Positions 49,685 through 58,754 of a DNA stretch of 64,000 nucleotides are shown here, one piece after another (position 1 is the stretch's first letter; each line of letters begins with the position of its first letter). The notes below the pieces were generated by a model that searched no databases, was not told the origin of the DNA, and was given only the letters and a program-made list of their open reading frames with translations. Origin of the DNA: Candidatus Fermentibacteraceae bacterium (lineage in GTDB: Bacteria > Fermentibacterota > Fermentibacteria > Fermentibacterales > JCC-6). Position numbers and translations under genes: made by a program. The stretch covers positions 1 through 64,000 of the forward strand of contig JADGDO010000016.1 in NCBI GenBank assembly GCA_016744855.1, in the 5' to 3' direction.

Positions 49685-52671
49685 TTCCCTGTTAGTGTAT
49701 TTTGCTCTCCTGACAGTAATAGAAAATACAATCCTGCTGACATGTTTTCCCTGGTAATATCGGATACTATAAGTGACCCAGTACCATGCCCATTCCAGAT
49801 AGTTTTTACCTTTCTACCGGCCAAATCATAAAGTGCCAGCTCTCCCATCTGCCCAGTGGAAACTAAAAAGGAAACAGTGGTTTTTCCCGGAGCACTGGTA
49901 GCAGTGCTCAACGACCACCCCTGCCCCTGTCCCCCGCCTCCATCAAAGGAGAGTGTGACAAGACTGGCTGTAACTCCAGACATAGTAGAATAATCTAGCT
50001 CCAGCAGCGAACCTGTTGCAGAATGGATCAACCCGGGGGCGAAACCCTCTGAAGAAATAATAGAATAACTCGAAGGAAGGTCATTGAAAACTATTCCGGG
50101 GTCAAAAGGCGTCTGAGAGGTTGACTCATTTACCGCGATAACAAGAACGGTATCAGAGGTTTCATTTTCAAGTGCTATAAAATTCAGCAGAGTATCTGCT
50201 TCAGTGCGGTTAAAAACCTCTTCATCAGTCATTACTCTCCATGTGGGATCAACCAGGGCTGAAAGATAATCTGTGCCATTGCTTTCCCCGTTACCGGTGA
50301 GTGAAGCAACGGCGTTGTGGACGACTCCAACCATATCCACATTTTCAACATCCGAGCTGGGTCCCCAGTTCTGAAGAAGGAAAGGAGCTCTGGTGATTCC
50401 GTCATCTCCCCCATTTCCACTCATCATGGAGAGATCAAGAGCATAAAACACAAGACCGCGAGCCCCTGCAACCAAAGGTGCTGTTACCTCGTAAAGCATC
50501 GTGTCGGCTGAAGCGCAATAGCTGGGGAGTGCAAAAGCATGTCTTCCATACGATTGAATCACAGCAAAAAGTGCGTTCTCACGAGTTGTCTGCTCCACCC
50601 CCAGATTCATACCAACCTGATGCACTTCAGGGAACCACTGAAAGCGGTACTGGTCAAATACATCATTATAAATTTCACTGAGGGGGGCATAGTAACCCGT
50701 CTCTGATGGGATCAGAGCACTTCTGTAAGCATCTCTTGTATGCATGACTCGAAGACTTGTAATAACAGTATCTCCACTGCAATAGTTCAGTTTGCCAACA
50801 TTGATTACACCGGAAGAGAGACCGGTATTCATAGAAGAGCTTCCAGTGTAGACATCACCACCTTCAACGGTGAAAACCAGTGAATCAAAATATCTGTAAT
50901 CGTTAAGAAAAAGATCAAATCCGTTTACCCGGCCGGGTAAACCAGAAACAGCGATAGAATCCAGCTGGTCGAGAGGATTTCCTATTGAAGGGCCACTGGC
51001 AGCAACAATTCTTTCACTGTCACCAAACCACCCGACCAACTGATCTCTACCAGCAAAGAAGGGGGGTGAATTACTGTCAATTCTAGAAATGCGTATTACA
51101 TCAGGCATCTCTGAAGAACCGAATAGATCAGTGAAAAGTGAAGCTCCCCCATTGGGGAAGAACTCCCATGCATCTCTACTGATCTGATTCAGAGTTTGGT
51201 AATTGCCCTCGTCATCGATAATCAGGAAGCCGTTAGTTACTACTTCCTGGGCTGTTCCTGTTTTGTACCAGGTACCCCAAAAGGTTCCCCATACCGCAGT
51301 TTCAGCTGCAAAATTTAATACAACAGGTTCATCAAATGCAGTTTCAATTTCAGTTGACCCTGGACCAGAAGCCGTGTAAAGCATAAGGGAAAGATTACCA
51401 CCCTCATCCTGCAGACCGGCCAGAATAGCAAGCCTTCCATGCCCTATGATTCCATCAACTTCCTGTAGATCATTCCAGTAATCCGTTTGCCCTACAGAAA
51501 AAAACAGGGGAGTCAGCAAGTCTGAACCTGGGAACTCAGGCAATGCCCTAAAAACCGGTAGTCCCGCTTCGCTTACAAGCACTATTGCGTCATCTACAGA
51601 AAAAGAGTTTTCCCATAGAACAATCCCGCTGTTCACATAACCGGGAGCTTCCTGAGAAGCATATCCTGCTCTAAAATCAGATGATTCAACAGCATCAGGT
51701 TCAAATGGCAATGGAGATGTCCATACAGTTTCAAGGGTTAAATCAATTCCATTCCATATAACTTCATCGATAACAATCTTTGCTGAATCTCCTGATGCGA
51801 ATACTCTGACAACCTCATCTTTACTGTTTAGTGCCTGAATCTGCATGGGATCATTTTGAATAAAATCTGTTGCCGCTGTAAAAAGAAGATCATCCATAGT
51901 GCATTCCAAAAGATCTGTTCTTCTACTGTTTTTCTTTACGGGGTACATATCCATGGCGACGACGTCTGTAAATCGAGACATTCTGTTTAGAACTGATGTA
52001 GTATCAGTGTAATACTCTATCTGCCCTGAGGAGTCCTTCGTGCCATATCTGGCAAAATAGCACATAACAGGAAGATTGAGTTCAGTACGGATTTTTTCGT
52101 TCCAGTATGAAACATACTCATACCACTGGGAGGCCTGTTCAGGATAAACAACAGCTTTCACATCAGGTTCATCAAAGGAAAAACAACCGATAACTTCCCC
52201 CTCATACAAACCGGCTGTCTGATCAAGATAGAGTTTTAAATACTCGACTACTGCCTGGCTGTGTGTACTTTCCAGAAGATCCGTTCTTAACCCTCCAAGC
52301 ATGAGATGAAGACCGATATTCCTTACGTCTTCTGCAAGAGGGAAAAAATCATCACCGGGGTCACCGGGATTCTCGGGGAACCATAAATCAGCGAGTTCCC
52401 CTCTAACCAGAGCTGTGTTGAATCCACTTTCGAACGATTCCTCTAAAATGGAGTGAATGGGGTTAAACTGAGGAAAACCATAGATGTCACGCCAGATGTC
52501 AATCAGATTGCTTGCCGAGCGTACATCCCAGACAACCGGGAAGATAACAGTCTCTTCCTCCGGGGAAGTCTGGGAATGGTAGGAATAATTATGTCCATGC
52601 TTCTGCCACATGTTTTCACCAAACAATGGGCAGGCAATAATTACAAGAGTGAATACAAACCGTTTAAGCAC
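49669..52671 (-). CDS. large secreted glycosidase-like protein with sorting tail
   Basis: A 1000-residue product with signal peptide (LKRFVFTLVIIACPLFG). Residues about 45-260 resemble a TIM-barrel glycoside hydrolase: FNTALVRGELADLWFPEN, IGLHLMLGGL, GEVIGCFSFDEPD (possible catalytic acid), LPVMCYFARYG, DVVAMDMYPVK. A long beta-rich middle and a second barrel-like segment (HAFALPSYCASADTMLYEVTAPLVAGARGLVFYALDLS) follow. The last 80 residues are a sorting-tail variant (LALYDLAGRKVKTIWNG..., GLYFLLLSGEQ...GKCLLW). GTG start overlapping the TolC-like stop (TAGTG). The enzyme class is inferred from fold pattern only. Confidence 0.75.
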   Translation of the reverse strand: MLKRFVFTLVIIACPLFGENMWQKHGHNYSYHSQTSPEEETVIFPVVWDVRSASNLIDIWRDIYGFPQFNPIHSILEESFESGFNTALVRGELADLWFPENPGDPGDDFFPLAEDVRNIGLHLMLGGLRTDLLESTHSQAVVEYLKLYLDQTAGLYEGEVIGCFSFDEPDVKAVVYPEQASQWYEYVSYWNEKIRTELNLPVMCYFARYGTKDSSGQIEYYTDTTSVLNRMSRFTDVVAMDMYPVKKNSRRTDLLECTMDDLLFTAATDFIQNDPMQIQALNSKDEVVRVFASGDSAKIVIDEVIWNGIDLTLETVWTSPLPFEPDAVESSDFRAGYASQEAPGYVNSGIVLWENSFSVDDAIVLVSEAGLPVFRALPEFPGSDLLTPLFFSVGQTDYWNDLQEVDGIIGHGRLAILAGLQDEGGNLSLMLYTASGPGSTEIETAFDEPVVLNFAAETAVWGTFWGTWYKTGTAQEVVTNGFLIIDDEGNYQTLNQISRDAWEFFPNGGASLFTDLFGSSEMPDVIRISRIDSNSPPFFAGRDQLVGWFGDSERIVAASGPSIGNPLDQLDSIAVSGLPGRVNGFDLFLNDYRYFDSLVFTVEGGDVYTGSSSMNTGLSSGVINVGKLNYCSGDTVITSLRVMHTRDAYRSALIPSETGYYAPLSEIYNDVFDQYRFQWFPEVHQVGMNLGVEQTTRENALFAVIQSYGRHAFALPSYCASADTMLYEVTAPLVAGARGLVFYALDLSMMSGNGGDDGITRAPFLLQNWGPSSDVENVDMVGVVHNAVASLTGNGESNGTDYLSALVDPTWRVMTDEEVFNRTEADTLLNFIALENETSDTVLVIAVNESTSQTPFDPGIVFNDLPSSYSIISSEGFAPGLIHSATGSLLELDYSTMSGVTASLVTLSFDGGGGQGQGWSLSTATSAPGKTTVSFLVSTGQMGELALYDLAGRKVKTIWNGHGTGSLIVSDITRENMSAGLYFLLLSGEQNTLTGKCLLW

Positions 52672-53975
52672 TACTCTCCAACTCTAGGCATTCTACCCAG
52701 TTGAATCAGAAGAGAAGCTTCTGTTTTAAGGGCACTAACCCTTGCTGAAACAAGGTTTGCTTCGGCCTGGGAGAGATCTGCCTGTGCGGTAAGTAAGTCT
52801 GTCAGTGAAAGAGCTCCCATATCGTAAGACATCATGGAAAGTCTGTACTGTTCCTGTGCCTGCTCCAGCATCAGCTGCGAGTCGGCGTAATACTGAATGT
52901 CTATCTTCAGTGAATTGCTGAGAGATTCAACAGAAGTGCTTACATTGTTTTCCATGGTTTCGAGAGATGCTTCTGAGATAAGAAAGGAAGCTCTGGCTGT
53001 TTTTACTCTCGATTCACGGAGAAATCCGTCAAAAACATTCCACGACAGACTAACACCGGCATTGAAACCGTCATTGTCAAACATCCTATCAACATCATCC
53101 AAAGTATTATCACTCCAGTTCCATCCAGCAGATGCTCTGAGACTCGGCCAGTAAGATCTGCGGGCTGCAGTTGACTGAAGTTCAGAAGCCCTTGCTCTAA
53201 AAGCAGCTCCAATTATCGATGGGTTATCAGAATAATCAAGAGAGATGCGTTCGACAGATTCCAGAGGAAGAGGCTCGATAACAGCATCAGGATCGATCTG
53301 CAAATCATCAACGCCCCTGGTCATACCCGAGGAATTGTAAAGATTGCTGTAGGCTGTAAAAAGAGATTGCGCTTTCCTGGTTACTGCCAGTTTATCACTG
53401 CTTTCCTGGACTTGCACCTGAAGAAGTTGAAGAGTGGTAGTAGCTCCGATTTCGTAAAGGGCTTCCGTTCTTTCCAGCTGATTCATAGATCTCTCATGGG
53501 CGACCTCAGCGGCCTTTTGCAACTCAACTGCCTCAAGAACACCGTAGTATGCATTGATAACATCCATAGTAACATTCAGAATATCATTTCTGTGATCAGC
53601 TTCTGCCGCTCGTACAGAGAACTCGGATGCCTCCATGTAAAGCCAGTTCTGGCCTCCTGACTGCAGTAGCTCTTGAGAAAGAGAAAGACCGGTAGAGAAT
53701 GAATTTGACTCGGTATCCAGTATTTCTCCAGTTGGCAAGGAGGAGCTTGACCACATTCTCGAAGCACCGGCAGAGAGATTGAGCGTGGGCCAGAGAAAAG
53801 ATTTACTACCTGTATGTGAAGCTTCAGAAGAGAAGAGAGAAGCATCAGCTGAGGTTATTGCGGGGGAATTCTGATATGCGAGGGAAACCCAGGCAGAAAG
53901 ATCCAGCTCTCTCACCTGATCCACCTCAGGCTGAGCAGCTAAGAAAACAGAAAAAGCAAGCAACAAAGTTGTCAT
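52671..53975 (-). CDS. TolC-family outer membrane efflux protein
   Basis: A 434-residue outer-membrane factor. A signal peptide (MTTLLLAFSVFLAAQPE) is followed by two TolC repeats with long coiled-coil helices (VAHERSMNQLERTEALYEIGATTTLQLLQVQVQ; QEQYRLSMMSYDMGALSLTDLLTAQADLSQAEANLVSA) and SLSWNVFDGFLRESRVKTA typical of the second barrel strand. GAAGGAGG precedes the ATG. No membrane-fusion protein or inner-membrane pump gene is nearby; it overlaps the Yip1-like gene (ATGA) and the secreted glycosidase-like gene. Confidence 0.93.
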   Translation of the reverse strand: MTTLLLAFSVFLAAQPEVDQVRELDLSAWVSLAYQNSPAITSADASLFSSEASHTGSKSFLWPTLNLSAGASRMWSSSSLPTGEILDTESNSFSTGLSLSQELLQSGGQNWLYMEASEFSVRAAEADHRNDILNVTMDVINAYYGVLEAVELQKAAEVAHERSMNQLERTEALYEIGATTTLQLLQVQVQESSDKLAVTRKAQSLFTAYSNLYNSSGMTRGVDDLQIDPDAVIEPLPLESVERISLDYSDNPSIIGAAFRARASELQSTAARRSYWPSLRASAGWNWSDNTLDDVDRMFDNDGFNAGVSLSWNVFDGFLRESRVKTARASFLISEASLETMENNVSTSVESLSNSLKIDIQYYADSQLMLEQAQEQYRLSMMSYDMGALSLTDLLTAQADLSQAEANLVSARVSALKTEASLLIQLGRMPRVGE

Positions 53976-54598
53976 GATCCTCCTTCGGCTCCCGCAGGAG
54001 CGATAAAGACTGGAAGTGTAAGTAAAAGAATTCCGAATAAATATATGGACCAGGCAAGTCTTTGCCCAAAACTGGTGGATTCATTCCACCCTACAGACAA
54101 ACCTCTGCCCCACAAAAACACTGTTGCCAGAGACGCAAGATCAAGCCTTGCAGCAAAAAGAACAAGAAAGACAGATGACCTTGTAACAGGCATTCCAGTC
54201 ATTACCTCTGCAGGACTCCATGAAAATCCAGCCGGAAGAGAAAAGAGATAAGAGAGGAAAGTGAGCATTGCAATGAGAATCATAAAAGCACCCATGGAAA
54301 GAAAACTGCTTGCAACTGCAGGCCAAAGCGGTTTCTTCCCACCCATTGCAAAGGATAGCACATAAACGGCAAGACCGGCGGCACATGCCAGAATAACTCT
54401 TTCAATTAGTATCCATGCAGGTATCATCAGATCAGCTTCAGAAATTGCAATTCCCTGAAGAATAAACGGTGAAAATCCTATAAACAAAATTACAAGAGCT
54501 GCGCCTGCCAGTGCCTTGTTCTGATTTTTACCGGTTGCAAAAGAATAGGCCTCCTTCGGATTTACAAACTGCATAAATACAGCGGAAAAAGCTTTCAC
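53972..54598 (-). CDS. Yip1-like membrane protein
   Basis: A 208-residue protein with five predicted membrane segments. The N-terminus (FVNPKEAYSFATGKNQNKALAGAALVILFIGFSPF) has the NPxxAF-like start common in bacterial Yip1-domain proteins, and the layout of segments fits. No catalytic residues are visible and function is unknown. It overlaps glgA upstream by 4 bp and the TolC-like gene downstream by 4 bp. Confidence 0.75.
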   Translation of the reverse strand: MKAFSAVFMQFVNPKEAYSFATGKNQNKALAGAALVILFIGFSPFILQGIAISEADLMIPAWILIERVILACAAGLAVYVLSFAMGGKKPLWPAVASSFLSMGAFMILIAMLTFLSYLFSLPAGFSWSPAEVMTGMPVTRSSVFLVLFAARLDLASLATVFLWGRGLSVGWNESTSFGQRLAWSIYLFGILLLTLPVFIAPAGAEGGS

Positions 54599-55995
54599 CT
54601 GTTTTCACCCTCCAGAGTCTTTTCATATACATCTAAGTACCCTTTAATACTGCTATTCCAAGAGAAATCCGTAGCCATGCATCTCCTTCTCAACCAAGCC
54701 CATTTTCTCTTGTCATTCCAATTTTCAAGCAAATTAGCCAGTTCAGCAATGAACTCATTGCTGCCCCCCGAAAAGGAAAATCCGGAATTATCCGGTACGC
54801 TGTCAGAAAGACCGCCAACTGCTCTCACAAGAGGAACAGTGCCATACCGCATTGCCATCATCTGTCCTAGACCGCATGGCTCAAAAACGGAGGGCATAAG
54901 AAAAACATCAGAACCGGCAAAAATTCTTCTTGCAAAACTATCATTATAGGCAATTGTTACTGAAATTCGCTCTGGATTCTTCTTTGCAGCATCAAGTAGC
55001 GCATTCTCAGCCCAGGGGTCACCTGTTCCAAGAATAACAAGACTGAAATCCATTTGTAAAAGTTTTTCTATCTCTGCTGTAACCAGATCAATTCCCTTCT
55101 GCGAAGTAAGTCTTGTAACCATTCCAAGCAGAGGGGCTTTCTGTGAGGGCTTAAGGCCAAGCTCAGAGCAGAGCTGCTTTTTGCATATTGATTTACCCTC
55201 CATTCGTCCGATAAGATAATTCCGGGATATTTTCACATCTGTTGCAGGGTCCCAAAGCGATGTATCAATACCGTTAAGAATTCCTGTAAGCTTATGCGAG
55301 TATTCCCTTAGAACCCCGTCCATGTCACATCCGAACTCCGGTGTTTTTATCTCCTCGGAGTAAGTGGGGCTGACTGTTGTTATCTGGTCAGCAAAAATAA
55401 TTCCACCCTTGAGTGAATTCCAATCACCCCAGAATTCCAATCCATCGATCCTGTAAAGGGTATCGGGCAGAAAGGTGAACGGGTAGTCTGACGAAGGAAA
55501 CCTTCCCTGAAATTGAAGATTGTGAATGGTCAATACGGTTGCTGTATCCACCTCTCGGAGATAGACGGGGATAAGAGATGTCTGCCAGTCATGACAGTGT
55601 ATGATGTCGGGTACAAACCCGTCCAGGCTGGAAATAGAAGCGACAGCTCTACTGAAAAAAGAGAATCTAGCTGCATTATCGTCCCAGGATGAGCCGGCAC
55701 TGGGTCCATACATGCCCTTTCTCCCAAAAAATTCATCCTTCGATACAAGAAATACAGTTAACCCATGTATTTGTGTACTGGCAAGACCGAACGATTCTCC
55801 AAGAAATGTTTTCTCAGGTGATAGCCAGGTTATCTCATGCAAATCAGTATCAATATCGCTGTAAAATGGAATAACTACGGCGGTTTCAATATTGTCTATC
55901 CTGTTCAATGCATCAGGCAGCGCTCCAACAACAGAGCTAAGTCCTCCTGTGCTTGCAAGAGGATACATTTCTGAAGCTGCATGGAGTACTTTCAC
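54595..55995 (-). CDS. glgA: glycogen/starch synthase
   Basis: A 466-residue GT5 glycosyltransferase. The N-terminal HAASEMYPLASTGGLSSVVGALP corresponds to the KxGGLxDV nucleotide-sugar-binding loop, but Ser replaces the usual Lys. DIIHCHDWQTSLIP, TIHNLQFQGRFP, TTVSPTYSEEI and PSVFEPCGLGQMMAMRYGTVPLVRAVGGLSDSV (E-x7-E region) complete the family pattern. It elongates alpha-1,4-glucan from ADP- or UDP-glucose; the Lys-to-Ser change may alter donor handling. GTG start overlapping dedA (TAGTG). No glgB or glgC is present in the window. Confidence 0.93.
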   Translation of the reverse strand: MKVLHAASEMYPLASTGGLSSVVGALPDALNRIDNIETAVVIPFYSDIDTDLHEITWLSPEKTFLGESFGLASTQIHGLTVFLVSKDEFFGRKGMYGPSAGSSWDDNAARFSFFSRAVASISSLDGFVPDIIHCHDWQTSLIPVYLREVDTATVLTIHNLQFQGRFPSSDYPFTFLPDTLYRIDGLEFWGDWNSLKGGIIFADQITTVSPTYSEEIKTPEFGCDMDGVLREYSHKLTGILNGIDTSLWDPATDVKISRNYLIGRMEGKSICKKQLCSELGLKPSQKAPLLGMVTRLTSQKGIDLVTAEIEKLLQMDFSLVILGTGDPWAENALLDAAKKNPERISVTIAYNDSFARRIFAGSDVFLMPSVFEPCGLGQMMAMRYGTVPLVRAVGGLSDSVPDNSGFSFSGGSNEFIAELANLLENWNDKRKWAWLRRRCMATDFSWNSSIKGYLDVYEKTLEGENR

Positions 55996-56603
55996 TATTC
56001 ACTCCTCTTCATTCGAATGATAGAAACAACAACTGCAACAATCACCACAGCAACAGAAATCATCAGGAGAATAGCAGTTAGTTCAGCCATAAAGCTTGAT
56101 GCTCCTTCTAGTTCTATTCCGATAACAGTTCCGGCAAAAACCAGCAGAGCATACCAGAGGGCAATACTTAAAGATGTGCAGAGAAAAACCGTTGATTTCT
56201 TTACTCCTGAAGACGCAGCAGCTATAACAAGAAGAGATCTAATCCCGGGGATGAAACGACTGAATACAAGAATCCAAGGGCCGCGTTCAGCCAGTACTTT
56301 CTTTGCCCTGAGGAAACTGTTTTTTCCTGAAGATCTGATTATTAAGAGTTCCATTTTTTCAAGCTTCCGGCTTCGTCCCATTGAATCAAGAAGGAATGTC
56401 GAGGCAAAGCAGCCGATAAAACCAGGGAGCCAGAGTAAAACATGAGGTATATGCCTGCTGACTCCTAGACCGGAGAGGGCAATGTAAAGAACATCTCCCG
56501 GAAAGGGTGGGAAAAGAGTTTCAATAAAAGAAATCAACCCGAGCAAGATTGCATGCCAAGAGCTGCCGATATTCAGAAAAAACAGCCAGATCGTTTCGGT
56601 CAC
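55995..56603 (-). CDS. DedA-family membrane protein
   Basis: A 202-residue inner-membrane protein of the DedA/SNARE-associated family, now known to include polyprenyl-phosphate and phospholipid flippase-like transporters. ISFIETLFPPFPGDVLYIALSG contains the E-x-xx-PP-x-PG(D/E) motif and FSRFIPGIRSLLVIAAASSGV the conserved [F/Y]xRFxPxxR-G motif. The GTG at 56603 was chosen because GGAGG lies five bases upstream and it overlaps the ispDF stop by 4 bp; the frame extends to 56699 but without SD or homology. Confidence 0.92.
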   Translation of the reverse strand: MTETIWLFFLNIGSSWHAILLGLISFIETLFPPFPGDVLYIALSGLGVSRHIPHVLLWLPGFIGCFASTFLLDSMGRSRKLEKMELLIIRSSGKNSFLRAKKVLAERGPWILVFSRFIPGIRSLLVIAAASSGVKKSTVFLCTSLSIALWYALLVFAGTVIGIELEGASSFMAELTAILLMISVAVVIVAVVVSIIRMKRSE

Positions 56604-57754
56604 ACATCCCTCCGAACCAGTTCGGCAAGTACACTGCAGGCAACACCTTTTCCGAGGGCAAGCTCTCCAATTGTATTGGTTGTTGTCCCCTTTATCCATA
56701 CATTTTCAACAGAGATCCCTGCAATTTCTGAAAGCCTTTCCATAAGGATATTCCGAATGGGAGAGATCTTGGGCTTTTCGCCGATGACAGTTACATCAAG
56801 CCTATCAATAGTCCAGCCGGCTGCCCTCACCTTTTCAACACAGACAGCAAACAGAGCAGAACTGTCAGCATCTTTCCATTCAGCTTTATCAGGAGGAAAG
56901 AATGTTCCGATGTCACCCAGTCTGGCTGCAGACAGAATAGCATCAGCCACAGCATGAAGCACCACATCACCGTCTGAATGACCCATAAGCCCACCGGTAT
57001 CAGAGAGTTTGCATCCACAGAAAAAGAATGGTCGATTGGGATCAAAAGGATGGAAATCAAGGCCAGTACCCAAGGCTCTTTTAGCCTTGTTTAAAAGAAT
57101 TGAAAGCATTTCAGCATCCTCCCTGTCTGTCAGTTTTATATTTTTTCTGGATCCACTGACAGTTACAACCTCTTCGCCGACTGCTTCAAAAGCAGAAGCT
57201 TCGTCGGTGATATCACCCGCTGCAGCCAGAACTTCAAGAAGCCGAGACATATGAAAACCCTGAGGGGTCTGACTCAGTCGAAGCTCCTCTCTGGACAGGG
57301 TATCCAGCACCTTCTCATCGTCTACCCTCTTCACTGTATCCCGCACTGGAATAACCGGTATCACAGCAGGATTGGTCATGCATGCTTCCATAACGAGTCT
57401 GATTGATTCAGAAGTGACGAGAGGTCTCGCGCCATCGTGGATCAGTACATGAGTAACTCCCATTTTTTTCAGAAATTTCAACCCACAGGCTACTGAATCC
57501 TGTCGCCTAATTCCACCGGGAACAGTATCAAGCCCCGGAAATGGGGTCCACCACTTTTGCCAATCTTGTGGTGGCGTAACCACCACAAGATGATCGACAA
57601 ACGGCTTCAAAGCTTTAACAGCATGATTTACTACCGGCTCACCGGCCAGCAAAGTGAATTGCTTGGGTATATCACCACTGAAACGTGCAAACCTGGTACC
57701 GGATCCAGCGGCCACAACAACAGCACCCCAAAGAGGGATATCAGTTCTGGGCAT
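56600..57754 (-). CDS. ispDF: bifunctional IspD-IspF isoprenoid enzyme
   Basis: A 384-residue fusion of two steps of the MEP pathway. Residues 1-225 are MEP cytidylyltransferase (IspD): GAVVVAAGSGTRF, PKQFTLLAGEPVVNHAV, VPGGIRRQDSVACGL, VLIHDGARPLV, QTPQGFH. Residues 230-384 are MECDP synthase (IspF): GTGLDFHPFD with the metal-binding Asp/His, GGLMGHSDGDVVLHAVADAILSA, DIGTFFPP, and the C-terminal GTTTNTIGELALGKGVACSV. The intermediate step (IspE) is not encoded here. Start taken as ATG 57754, overlapping the PIN/TRAM gene by 14 bp; ATG-equivalent 57802 is less likely. Confidence 0.95.
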   Translation of the reverse strand: MPRTDIPLWGAVVVAAGSGTRFARFSGDIPKQFTLLAGEPVVNHAVKALKPFVDHLVVVTPPQDWQKWWTPFPGLDTVPGGIRRQDSVACGLKFLKKMGVTHVLIHDGARPLVTSESIRLVMEACMTNPAVIPVIPVRDTVKRVDDEKVLDTLSREELRLSQTPQGFHMSRLLEVLAAAGDITDEASAFEAVGEEVVTVSGSRKNIKLTDREDAEMLSILLNKAKRALGTGLDFHPFDPNRPFFFCGCKLSDTGGLMGHSDGDVVLHAVADAILSAARLGDIGTFFPPDKAEWKDADSSALFAVCVEKVRAAGWTIDRLDVTVIGEKPKISPIRNILMERLSEIAGISVENVWIKGTTTNTIGELALGKGVACSVLAELVRRDV

Positions 57755-58754
57755 TCTCAGAGCTGCCTTCTGCTGCAACCTTACCGAAGACCATAGTTCC
57801 ACCTTTTGCCCGGAAAGTTGTGTGAGTTGTTACCTGGGTCTCCTTGCCAAGAAGATCCCCGGCTTCATCAACAACAACCATTGTTCCGTCAGAGAGGAAT
57901 CCCACTCCCTGTGAAGAAGTTCTTCCCTTTTTCTGAATCTTAATCGTGAATGAATCTCCGGGCAGAACAACTTCTCTGGAAGCAGGTCCTACCTCAGAAA
58001 GACGAATTACTCTTATACCCTCGCGCTCTGCAGTATCTGCCATGTCCACATCACCTGTGAGCAAGCAGACTTTCTCTTTTCGGAGCCATTCGAGCATACG
58101 ATGTTTTTCTCTTTCACCTTCTCCGAAATCCTGATACTCCATAAGACCACCGGACTGGCCGACAGCTTCTTTTAATCTCTGGATAGTCTCTGTGGCTCTT
58201 CTGGCCCTTCCTCTTTTTACGATGTTCCTGCCGTTCTGCATCTCATCAATACTGTGCTTTACAGACAAAGGAATAGAAAAAGGTCCAGGAAGTAGACCGG
58301 CAAGGGAAAGATCTGCAACCCTTCCATCAACTGCAGCCGAAAGATCAACGAGAACAGGCATATTCCACTCGGCACCAACTTCTTCCTCAATACTGATTAG
58401 CTCAAGCTTTCTTCCCTTATTAACCGCAACTACTGCAAACACATAGGCGAATGCAACCGGAATAAGAACCAACAGATCAGAAAGAGAGGAATTCAAGTTA
58501 TCCCCGCGTACTCCAATTTTTAGAACCAGAATAACAAGCAATCCGATAACAAGTCCCACTGCAGCACCCGTTGTAATGTAAACGAGCTTGTCTGCAGAAA
58601 CCTTAATGATCATCCGTTCAAGAACAGCAGCTACAATTCCAATACCAAGACCAATAAGTCCAATCATCAGGCTTCCTGATGCAAGTGTCCCTGCAAGGCC
58701 GAGGGCAAGAATAAATAGAATACGCACTTCCCAGCCTTTCATCAACTTAACCAT
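57741..58754 (-). CDS. membrane-anchored PIN/TRAM-domain protein (YacL-like)
   Basis: A 337-residue protein with four membrane segments in residues 10-125, a PIN nuclease-fold domain (NMPVLVDLSAAVDGRVADL with the first Asp, SIDEMQNG, VCLLTGDVDMADTAE) and a C-terminal TRAM domain (PGDSFTIKIQKKGRTSSQGVGFLSDGTMVVVDEAGD). This order is that of B. subtilis YacL, commonly next to radA and ispD as here. AAGGAG precedes the ATG and the start overlaps radA by 13 bp. The RNase activity is plausible but unproven for the family. Confidence 0.93.
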   Translation of the reverse strand: MVKLMKGWEVRILFILALGLAGTLASGSLMIGLIGLGIGIVAAVLERMIIKVSADKLVYITTGAAVGLVIGLLVILVLKIGVRGDNLNSSLSDLLVLIPVAFAYVFAVVAVNKGRKLELISIEEEVGAEWNMPVLVDLSAAVDGRVADLSLAGLLPGPFSIPLSVKHSIDEMQNGRNIVKRGRARRATETIQRLKEAVGQSGGLMEYQDFGEGEREKHRMLEWLRKEKVCLLTGDVDMADTAEREGIRVIRLSEVGPASREVVLPGDSFTIKIQKKGRTSSQGVGFLSDGTMVVVDEAGDLLGKETQVTTHTTFRAKGGTMVFGKVAAEGSSENAQN

